A stretch of 64,000 nt of DNA from assembly GCA_963930655.1 (NCBI GenBank), contig OZ005609.1, positions 16,069,001 to 16,133,000 of the forward strand, given 5' to 3'. The notes below the pieces were generated by a model. That model saw only the letters and a program-made list of their open reading frames with translations, was not told where the DNA came from and did no database searches. Position 1 is the stretch's first letter. Each line of letters begins with the position of its first letter. Below are positions 10,701-20,540 of the stretch, piece after piece. This DNA comes from Myrica gale. Lineage: Eukaryota > Streptophyta > Magnoliopsida > Fagales > Myricaceae. A program made the position numbers and the translations under genes.

Positions 10701-13700
10701 GTTAGGAGGATCTTGACCATATTTATTTTGAAGACTTACAGAAGCACTGGGAGGATCTCAACCGTATTTATTTTGAGGACTCGTAGAAACCCATGTGCTT
10801 GTGGGGACAATCAACAAAATGGATTGTTGCCTTGAGTTGTGAACGTATCTTGAGTTCTCATCAAGATGGCAATAGGTTGTTGATTAATTAATTTTCTTAA
10901 GGTTGTCTACACTTGAGTTATTATTCTGACTGCAGTACTTCCAGAGTCAAAAGTGATCTTTGGGATTTTCTAGGTTATCCAATATGGTATGGGACTATTC
11001 TGGCACCACTGGTAGAATTTCCCTGGCGATGTTGCTTCTGTCTTTGTATCTGAAGTCGGGGAGCTGGGTATTGTCAGTGTTCATTTTGTTTCGCCTTGTA
11101 TCTCAATGGTGATGCCCATAACTGCAACTCAAGCTGTTCTTGCAGGAAATTGCAGAAGTAAGAGAGTTGCAGGCCTTACTGTGATAGATGTGTGTATTAT
11201 ATGTTTACATTGCCCCTTTAAAACCCTTGGATCCTGTTTGGTTATCATCGCACGTAGTTCGAGCATACACTAATTAGACAATAACCTGTACTTTATGGTG
11301 GCCCTTTCCACCCTGGCTAGCCTAGCTTTTTGGTACCCAATAATACTATTGAGTTCCATGCTATGAAATTTTGATGTTTGTCAATGTTGTTTCTCACATA
11401 CATTTCTAGCACAATGGCCATATACACCTGGAGTTGTAAGATAAGGGCAGGGTTCAAAGTTCTAGTCCTATATTTAACTCTGCGATGTTTGTTCTAATTT
11501 CTTACTGCGATTGGAGGATGTTACATTAAATAGCATGTATAGACTTCCAAGCATAATTTGGGTCTATAGTTCATTTTGATATATTCGGAAGTCTTTTCCT
11601 GGAATTCCGTTTCATCTCTTACATTCAGGTGGAAGAGAAACTTGAGGCTGGACAAGGGAAAACAGCATTCCGCCGCTTCTTTTCAAGATTTTGTACTCCA
11701 ATATTCTTGGAGTTATGGATAACACGCCTGATTCTTACGTTTTTATAACGTTCACATTGCCCAAAAGCGAGATCGTTTGCTTTTGTTGTTTATTAGTTCA
11801 ACATTTGCCATGCACATAGATTATGCGCATTCCTTCTACAAAAAGGGTAACTTATGATGTCTAAAGTATATAGTTTTGTGTCTTATGTTGGCTTTATAGC
11901 TGAAAAAGCTCTGTTGTACTGTTTGCAGTCATTTGTATTAACGTTTCTGGCAGAGTGGGGAGACCGTAGCCAGATAGCTACAATTGCTGTAAGAATTCTT
12001 CCCTAAATGTAGTTCCTTGTGCTCATTTTACATTTCTTCAGGGTTCTGGTGCTTCATTAATTAATTGAATTTGTTCTTCTGTGGTTCCATACATAATTGT
12101 TGCTTATGTTTTGGTTCTCTCACCCACCTGCAAAAAGATTCAGGAGTTCATCAAGTCCTTTTTTGTTTGAAATGTCATATCCCTTCACTTATTATTAATG
12201 TTGGTTTTTGTGATATGATAATGTGTAGATTCCTGGTGTATGCTAATTAGTTATGCTTACTTTGCAAGGTTGAGTTCATTATTTATGTATAACACGCATC
12301 CACCCACATATGATTGGCTATCAATTCCAAGTCTTTCTGCTTTTGGTTTGAGACGTTAAAAAGCTAGGTTATGTCTTCCTATAATCTAACTAAACTCGCT
12401 TTATTTCCTTTTGCCCTAAAGGAGTTTAGTCTGTCTGTCCAAAACCCTCAAAGTGAAAGTGTTGGCAGTGGCCAGAAGCTCTCTTTATGTGCAAACTCTG
12501 AAATCTCTTCCTTCAAATGGTGGGAATTTTGGGACGAATTGGACCCTTTCTCTTGTTAAATGTTGTGATTTTTAGGAGGAACATCAAAGTAAAGTTGCAC
12601 TGGGGGACACTGAAAGTACCTACTAGGTTACATTTTTTATTCTAGTTGTTTGAAGTAGTTGGGACCATTTTCCCTTCTGCATTGTGGTAAAATGCTCTTT
12701 GATGGAGGTGTTGATATGTCTCTTTTGGACAAGGCATTTTGCTGCTTTGAATTAGTTGTAGATGATGCCCATTCCTTGATAATTTGCAAGTGTTTTGTTT
12801 AAATAGTCCAGTGCCAGAGACAGTACCATGTGGAAGGCTTCGATCCTGCAGTTTTTTAAACCATACAATTGGGGTACTATCTAGGAGGCTTGAACATCTG
12901 TAATTGTTGCTACGAATAATTTCTTGGCTGAATGGCATGAGTTACTTGGTCTACTAGATGTTAACTTTTATTTCACTTGCGCCCTGGCCCTTGCAGTTTC
13001 TGACTTATTGATGGTTAGGGGGGAAAACCAGCCCCTCGGTTCGGTTTTGGCCCCTCGTCGAGAACCGAACTGAGGTGGTCGGTGTCTAAAAAATTTAGAC
13101 CAACAACCGAATCGAAGCCTTTCAAGACTGATAGGACCGATCTTGATTCGGTTTCGGTCGGTTCGGTCAGTTTTTGACAAGTGATTCAAACCAAAAATCT
13201 CAATAACCATTGTCCATTGATTCAACAAAAAAAAAACGAAATCAACTGTAAGAAACCCAACAGAAATCACGATCCAACAATCATCACCACCAACAACCCA
13301 AATCGTCCAAATCACAACCAATAACAATTGCCCAAATCGCAGCAGACCAAGAGAGAGAGGGAGAGGGAGAGGGAGAGGGAGAGGGAGAGACCAAACCGTG
13401 AAGAGATAAGAGGGAGAGAGATTAGGAACGACAATGCGAAGAGAGACGAATCTGGAAGGCAGAGGGAGGCAGTAAGCGGCGTCGTGCAGTCGTGTGAAAA
13501 GGAGAGAGAGAAAAAAGAGGTTGTGATGTCCCGAATCTGCTATGTGAACTGGGAAATGAGGCTTGGGGGGAGGGGGTGGGGCTTGAGCGTGAAAAGGGGG
13601 GTCGTGAAGGGGGGTTGGGGAAACAACTTTCAAGGCGGGGGCGGGAGGAGACACGCTACTTATTTAATAAAAAAACTGCAAAATTACATATATAACCTCG

Positions 13701-15268
13701 GTTCGGTGCGGTTCTGGGATGTTTTGGGCCGACAGCCGAACCGGGTTGCTCCAAAACCAGGCTAGCCCAGTCGGTTTCAGCCAATTGGGTTGGCCCAGTC
13801 GGTTTCTGCCCAAAACTGTTCAGCCCTATAGATGGTTAAATGGAAGGAGAATAGACACCTATTTTAATCTTTAATTGTAATACAGTTTTCAGTTAATCTT
13901 GATCCGTTTGCCATGGATCCTGTAGCAGTGCATTCTACCTGATTGTAACTGATGTTAGGTTTTAGTTATGAGGTTTTATGGTGCTAGGATCTAATCTCGT
14001 TGGGCTTACCTTTTATTTTTTGAAAAAAAATGATTGAATTTATTTTTGAATGCCATTAGGGCTTCTCATTTGGTCTGGCATTCCGACCCGAGCTGCCGCT
14101 TTGCTTTTGACTTGTGCTACCTCATTGTGTTGGATTCCCAAGTGTCGAAGCTTTTATTTTCACTGCAGGTGACAACATAAAAGTAGGAAAAGGATCGTCA
14201 TCAAACTTCGACTTCTGACATGTAACATCTTAAAAAACCCTAGGCCCCTTCTCCCCATCAATTGTGTTCTTCACCCAATTCCGAGTGCTTTGAACCAGAT
14301 ACTGCAACCAGCATGTAAGGAAGTTCTTTTTGATGCAACGAAGATTTGAGAAATCAAAATCAGAACCGTTAAAACTTCAGAGAGAGAGAGAGAGAGAATT
14401 GAGGTTATGAGGAATCCTTGACAAGGGCATTTTCCCATAACCAAATCTGTTGGCCAAGCATGTGTCTGTATTCATTCACAAATCTAGGGTACCATGTGTT
14501 CTACAGTAGAAAATACAAGCACTGGTGATGATGAGCACTGGGACTTCTCCAATTACCATCAGTTCCATTGATCTCATTGCACCATTATTGTCTATCTAGT
14601 TTCTCGTCTCATTGTAGTCTTGATATTCTATATAAAATTTGTGCCAGATCGGGATTTTATGGATGAAACAAAATGTCCTTGATGACAACCTTGAACCTTC
14701 TAACCTGTCCGAGCCAAGTTTTGGATGCTGGCTTCGCTTTGAACGCCCTGAGGAGATCCTCAGGGTGTTTCGGAAGGGATTTCCCAGTTCTACTTCCATT
14801 GACTTGGAAGTCGAAATGGGCGTGTTATGACGCGATGGGATCAGTACCATAGGATCGTTACATCTTTTATTAACATGATTGGCACCCTGTATTATTATTT
14901 AGGTTGATTACCTGGAGGATTTGTTCTCTTCATATACAGTAGGATCTGTGATATTTGTTTGGATTCTGAAGTGTCAAGTCTTATTTTGCTCAATATAAAG
15001 GTTTAGTAGCCTATAGTAAAAGATGATAGAAGTTTTCTGAGTTTCTCATATTTGTGGACGCTTGCTTCTGACCCTGCAGCTAGCAACACACAAAAACGCA
15101 ATTGGAGTGGCTGTGGGTGCCACAATAGGACATACAATATGTACGTCAGTGGCAGTGGTTGGAGGAAGCATGCTAGCATCCAAGATCTCCCAACGCACTG
15201 TTGCTACAATTGGAGGGTTGCTTTTCCTTTGCTTTTCATTGTCTTCCTATTTCTATCCTCCCCTATGA
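7577..15268 (+). CDS. PML3: GDT1-like protein 3 (UPF0016/TMEM165 family cation/H+ exchanger)
   Basis: Coding exons by hand: 7577-7681, 8524-8661, 8910-9008, 9198-9270, 10243-10328, 11629-11712, 11929-11988, 15080-15268, giving 277 residues, close to the plant family. The family moves Mn2+/Ca2+ against protons in Golgi or plastid membranes; this subgroup, with a cleavable signal peptide, is Golgi-type. Residues 1-35 are a signal peptide ending near VCAQ. Two hallmark repeats follow: EIGDET at 81-86 and EWGDRSQ at 204-210, each opening a three-helix block. A charged loop (SDSKSSQKKEIEE) links the halves, and the C-terminus is SSYFYPPL. All introns are GT-AG except after exon 6: the frame and family demand a break after FLE (11712), but the next bases are TT, not GT, so splicing there is non-canonical or lost. 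The last intron (3.1 kb) holds a hAT element. Confidence 0.93.
7683..7715. repeat. (CT)n microsatellite at the start of PML3 intron 1
   Basis: A pure CT run of about 33 bp starts right after the GT donor of exon 1. It is a likely length-variable marker, close enough to the donor that length changes could affect splicing. Confidence 0.95.
10705..10796. repeat. Two-copy tandem repeat, about 45-bp unit
   Basis: Units beginning ggaggatctTgacc and ggaggatctCaacc lie 45 bp apart and each run on into atttattttga. Local duplication in PML3 intron 5, with no coding role seen. Confidence 0.75.
13016..13828. mobile_element. Non-autonomous hAT element, 813 bp
   Basis: The left end TAGGGGGG and the right end CAGCCCTA (reverse TAGGGCTG) form short imperfect terminal inverted repeats. 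They are flanked by ttgatggt and tagatggt, an 8-bp target duplication with 7/8 identity, the hAT hallmark. GGTTCGGTT-type motifs cluster near both ends in opposite orientation, as in hAT subterminal repeats. A (GGGAGA)n microsatellite lies at about 13350-13392. No transposase is encoded. It lies in PML3 intron 7 and should be spliced out. Confidence 0.75.
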
Positions 15269-16184
15269 TTGTGATGTTGAGACCGAACCCGATTCCTTTA
15301 CAGCATCAACAATCCTCACCAAAAGTTTTCCATTTTTCTTGTTTTAATGTTTTTGATGTATTCGAAGCAAAGTACGATGTGAACGGATACCCAATTTTTT
15401 TTAGCAGAATCTCTTTTTGCTTTTTGTAAAATTAGTGCTACTGTTATATATACATATATAGCTTTCCTTCAATTTCACGAATTTAGCTTTTGATGCCTTT
15501 AAGATTCATAACAAACTGGAAAGCTCCTAGATACAGAGATCGATCTCAAAGAATATCACCATGAGAATAACGTTGATGATAAGAGTGAGTAAGTGACGTT
15601 GTGTGATGACTATTTTAAACATTCTGAATCAAAATTGTCTGCTATGTGGTAAAGGGAAATATACTTTGGTTAGTTCAACAAAAATAAATTGACAATAATA
15701 TTTTGGCTCCCGGTTATAGAGCTAATGATAGTTTGTGATTTTGAGTTCTCAAATTTTATCAATGTGGATCTTATAATCGATACATCGCTTGAGTGAAAAG
15801 AAATTGAGGTGACATAATTTGACAGTAGATCTAATTAGAGGATTTAGAGTGATTAAATTTAGTAATTCTAAGGACTTCTGAATTTGGTATTTTAGTATTT
15901 TGGACAAAAATAATGGAAAATGTGCCCTTTCGTCAGGTTATGTCAGTTTCTTTAACAGCAACGCTTGCCAGATCAGCATTTTGCCACGTCATTTCTAATT
16001 CATACTTGAAAAATGACATTTTAGTTCTTATGTTTTACTACCTTTTATTTTTTAGTCCCTAGATTTTAATTTTTCAAATTTTTGTCCTTAAATTTTCAAT
16101 TTTTGACAAAAGAGCCCTTCTGTCAGGCCTCTGTCTTAATGTCATCGCCTAATCAGCAGACAACTCAGCAACCCCAACAAATGA
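15269..16184. other. PML3 3' flank, no gene seen
   Basis: Contains the PML3 3' UTR and downstream DNA; a candidate AATAAA lies near 15685. From about 16010 on there are AT-rich phrases (acattttagttc, ttagtccctag, ttgtcctta) of the kind seen in the arms of the fold-back element at 20033, suggesting a relic half element. No coding region is supported. Confidence 0.4.
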
Positions 16185-16435
16185 CAATGTTCACTCTTTT
16201 AGCCCAAACTAACACCGTTTTTGTCACAAGTATGATGCATTAGTGCAACTCGAGATCCTCAAGATCGACAACAACAATTTTCTATCTATCGGGATTTAGG
16301 GTTCTTACAAAAAGGGGGAAGGAACAAAGAGAGTAAAGAAGTGGAGCGGTACATGTCATACTTGGGCTAAATGAGGCGCATCATACTTGTGACAAAATTG
16401 TGTCATTTTGGGCTAAAAGCGTGACGTAGTGAAAT
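16185..16435. repeat. Small fold-back (MITE-like) element
   Basis: The arm at about 16193-16245 (TTTTAGCCCAAACTAACACC, then TTTGTCACAAGTATGATGC) returns inverted at about 16376-16427. The arms are roughly 50 bp and separated by about 130 bp. No clear target duplication could be fixed. It overlaps the 3' side of the MULE remnant. Confidence 0.6.
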
Positions 16436-17241
16436 GTTGGACCTTGTACACAGAGCACAATTTTGGACGTCGATTTTATAATTGTCTGAACTATAAGATT
16501 AAATGTGCGTATGGATTTTTTGCTTGAGTTGATCCTCCAATGTGTGAGCACAAGAAAAGAGTGTTGAAATGCATGCGAAATGATTATTTTGGACAATGAC
16601 TCTATCTCTATCATTCTTCACCCAGTGGAGATTCTTCCTAATATATATGTTGGCCTCTCTAAACACCTCAACACTAGGGAATTTCATCCCTAGTTCTAGC
16701 CTTGGGTCTTCCAGATATTTTTTTTTTTCAAATTCTATGAAATTGGCACGTGATCTATCTGACCCATGCCCTTCCTCACTGCCTGACTCTCCACTGTTTG
16801 ACCTCAAATCATGACGACCCTTATAGACATCATCCAATTCAGCACCATCCTCTACACCTTCAAGGTTCTCTTCAATGGTCACACCATGTGGTTGGTAGCC
16901 ACTAGTTGCATTATCCCCTCCCTATTCAAATAAATCTTCCCCACTCACAACCTTATCAAAAAATGAATCGGGTTGGGGATTTTCAGGCTCCTCTTCTTCT
17001 TCAACAACTTGTTTGCCTTTGTCCATTGCCCCCTTCTTCTTTACGGGCAGTTTATATCGTTGTTTCTTCGCTTAAACGTTGCTGATATCTTCGTCAAATC
17101 TAACAACATACAAAACATCATTGTCGAGTGACTTCGCTGGGTGCACGTAGTACATGAGATCACTGGTGACCTTTGAAACCTCCCCCCATGATTTACCTTG
17201 AACAATACAACTTGGTTGCTCTTTATAACATCACTTGCCAT
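16380..17241 (-). mobile_element. Mutator-like (MULE) transposase N-terminal remnant
   Basis: On the - strand the start MASDVIKSNQVVLFKVNHGG resembles the PB1-like N-terminus of plant MuDR transposases (a short hydrophobic strand, then HHGG-type turn). An acidic linker follows, then a MuDR-type domain with LELGMKFPSVEVFREA and IHWVKNDRDRV style residues. The catalytic DDE region is missing. The frame is interrupted near 17040 and again after the MuDR domain. A - strand TATA-like TATATAAAC near 18970 could belong to its old promoter, with the LTR relic at 17566-18425 lying between. Confidence 0.6.
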
Positions 17242-17565
17242 GATTTACACAAAAGGAACATGTGAATTATCATAATGCAAATGCAAAGTAATAAAGAGAA
17301 ATTCAAGTCATACAATAGCAGCGTACTGAAAGTACATTAGTTTTAAAACATGTCAATGTTATTAACTTCATATCCCAAATATAAAGGATTATACATGTTT
17401 TGTAAGAAGTAAATACGCCAAGCAATGTTTTGGAACTACTATAAAAGGGTCCATATTTCAAATTTTCCTTACAAGCAAGATGGTGCCATAATCTTGATAT
17501 GCAAAAATATGTTGTATACATAAGAGGTTCATAAGAGAGATATTCTCATAAGAAATGTGGTAATT

Positions 17566-18425
17566 GTGAGTCTAATTAACAACCCAAGAGGGGGGGTGAA
17601 TTGAGTTTTTCAAAAAGCTTATCACTTTTTCTATAAAAGAGCAAGATGAGAATATTTGACAATGAGAGCTCCGGACTTGAAAGAATCAGCAAATGGATTT
17701 CTTTGGATCTTGACTTTTTCTCTCTCTAGATATTGCGATGATGGTCGAGCTTGTTCTTTTTCTCTCCATTTTGTTCTTCTTATAGCCCTTAGGTCTTCAA
17801 CGGTCAAAATGGTCTTCTTGTAAAGTTAGAGAGCCGATGGAGGTCATTTGAGACAATTTTGAACCATTTTGAGTGATCTGGCGTTGTTCCAAGATTTCTG
17901 CAAATTCGCACTATGTGTCGACACATAGGTATGTGCTGACACATTAAATTTTTTTCTGAAATTTTGCTCTCTGGAGACAGTGCAATGTGTCGACACATTG
18001 GTGGTATGTGCTGACACATTAAAATGGTCTGGAAATCTTGTCTCGGGTGTTAGTGCAATGTGTCGACACTATGGTTTAATGTGTTGACACTATGAATTCA
18101 GCATTCTGGAGTAAGTGCAATGTGTCGACACATAGATTCAATGTGTCGACACTTATAAGTGTTGGAGAGAAAAACAGTAGCTTTAAAGCATCCAATCAAT
18201 TCCAAACTTCTTTAAACACCTACAATATGAAATTTTGATCTTATTAACTTGTGTAATGATGTTCAAGTGCACTTAGAAATATTGTAGAGAGATAAATCTC
18301 AATCCATTTGAAATATATCTTAGAAAATAGTGGATTGACAATGTAAAATCTAAAAGTCTTCAAAACTTAGAAACTTTGTTATCATCAAAATCAATTATGG
18401 ATTGTTTACAAAACAACCTTGGGCT
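17566..18425 (-). repeat. Relic LTR related to the SIRE-like fossil
   Basis: It shares with 2470-3896 the block around the TATA-like box (tatagccctta, then cttcaacggtca, cttgtaa.gttagagagcc), the TGTCGACA palindromes (about 17915-18155) and the distal block ending caaccttgggcta. The low-coordinate side ends in a caacccaagaggggggg block typical of this LTR type. No internal region adjoins it, so it is a solo or truncated LTR. Broken and old. Confidence 0.6.
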
Positions 18426-20023
18426 AAGAGTAACAAAGAGCATAAAGAGACAAAATGGAGGAAGACTTGTTTGTGAAAGACATAGTAAGGTCTGCATTTA
18501 GGAAATATAAATGAACATTGAAAAAATATCTAGTAGCCTCTCCTCCCTGACATGAATAGAAATATACACTACGACACTTACAAAGTGGGACCACTCAAAG
18601 AGCATAATGAGGTAGGGGCTTAATAAATTAGCAAACAAACAAACAAATCCAAGCATTGAAGTCTTCTCTGACAGACAAAGCAAGCAAATACATTATTTTA
18701 CAAACAAAAGTGCTAACAAACCTTTACATTCACGATGGAAAGAGGGGACCACTCGAGAAAGGGGACAAACAAGTTGAGTTTAATAATGGGAGCACATGCT
18801 AACAATCACATTCTAATAATTTAATATTGGGAAATCACATTACTTTTAATCCTACATTTTCAAAAATGGTCGGGGACCACTCTAGGATAGAACAGAATAG
18901 AATAACTACAATCAACTGACCCTACCAACATTGCATCTTCCGACGCAGCCACTCGGTTATCACCTTTTATCCCTATATAAACATTGACCCTACCGCACTC
19001 ATTTACATTCGCCACATTCGCAAGCAACAGAGAACAAACTAAATCCTAAATCATTCGATCTAGGTGAAAAAAAACATAAAGATTAAGCTTTAAGTGGCTT
19101 ACCTCCAACACTTCTTCTATGCACACAGACGCGTTCAATCTGTAAACCCTAGCAATTATACAACCGTGAATGAGGAAGAAAAGGCTTCAGTAGTTGCAGG
19201 TGAGAAAACTATTGATTTTGACTAAGTGTTGTCAAATACACACAAAGAAAAACGGGTCTTTCAATTTCAATGCATATAATTGAAGGCATTTTCGTTATTT
19301 GCATTAATGATGTGCTCACGTGTGAAGAAAATACGTTGTACGATAACGTAAAAATTGGGTTAAAAATGGATTTGAAACAGTCACGTAACTTTAAAGTGTC
19401 GAGTTGCCACAAATTCAAATTCGGGGAGGTTTTTGGGATAAGTGGTATAATTCATGAAGAGTTTTTGGGATAATGGAATTTGCCTATTAAGTATTGAGGT
19501 ACTAATACATTGCATTCAATTGGATCGATTTCGTGACATTTCACCTATTGACTATCATCTTGTACACTTTGAACCATTAACTGTCAATTATGATATAAAT
19601 TGATATTTAGGTTCAATAAAATGAAGAATTTATCGACGTAATGGTAAAAAAATAATGATGGTAAAATCTTCTTCTCATTGAATCAAAATATTAATATTCG
19701 TTTAAATTAACTGTGTACAAATGTAAAGTGTAAATAGTTGATAGTTGAGAGCTGAAATATAACAAAATTGATAATTCAATATATAAAGTGTTGTCAGCAA
19801 AAATATATTTAACATTAATATAATGTAATGCCAAATAAACATAGAAAATGATCAACCTAGTAATAGAATTAAATTAAATTCGATAGTATCATCATCCATT
19901 GTATTCACTGTTCAGCATTACTCATCTAAACATAAAATCAAACGAACTTCATCCTTGCGTTTGCATTCGCTCGATCCCAATACCTGGTGTTCGCACGAAT
20001 TTTGTACTAATTCTGGAATTAAG
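18426..20023. other. Intergenic DNA, no gene seen
   Basis: AT-rich DNA without a supported coding region. A TATA-like cctatataaac lies near 18972; it could belong to the MULE remnant or be chance. Short open frames at 19209-19473 and 19955-20173 have no recognisable domain. Confidence 0.35.
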
Positions 20024-20032
20024 TTAAAAATA

Positions 20033-20398
20033 GGGAATTTGACATTTTTGTCTTTGAATTTATACTCTTTTGGCAAATGGATCATTCATTTTCAAATTTT
20101 AAAATTTTTAGTCCTCGAGTTTTCTTTGTTTGACGAAATGGTCCTTCCGTCAATCTGCCGTCAATATGCTTAACGACACATGAAGCGATCGACCGAGTAT
20201 ATGTGTTGAAAGCGAGTGGTCGACCGATATAAATTTGCTGACGTGTCAGAGATCTACGTTAAGCATATGAACGACACACTGACGGAATGACCATTTCGTC
20301 AAACAAAGAAAATTTAAAGACTAAAAATTTGAAATTTGAAAGTGAAGAAACTATTTACCAAAGGAGAATAAACCCAAATATCAAAATGCCAATTTCTC
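20033..20398. mobile_element. Mutator-type fold-back MITE upstream of FHY1
   Basis: Two arms of about 140 bp form a near-palindrome. TTTCTTTGTTTGACGAAATG occurs on the + strand near 20122 and inverted near 20310, and atatgcttaacg occurs in both arms. The ends gggaatttgacat and gagaaattggcat pair. Flanks ttaaaaata and ttaataata form a 9-bp target duplication (8/9), the Mutator size. It ends about 140 bp before the FHY1 start codon, so it lies in the promoter or 5' UTR region. No protein is encoded. Confidence 0.75.
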
Positions 20399-20540
20399 TT
20401 AATAATATCGCGAAGATGCATTAGACATATTTTTTCGTTGTTTAAATGGGTTTTGTGCATAATTGGAAAGAAAAGAAAGCAAACTGTGTGATCCGCCCGG
20501 TGTAACTAAAGTATACCATCCCGCGCTTCATTTCCTGATA

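Noticed and set aside
12968-13654. 228-residue proline-rich frame on the - strand
   Set aside because: It lies inside the hAT element and its composition follows the GA/CT-rich repeat there.
14596-14850. Overlapping open frames in PML3 intron 7
   Set aside because: No domain, and opposite-strand overlap indicates chance.
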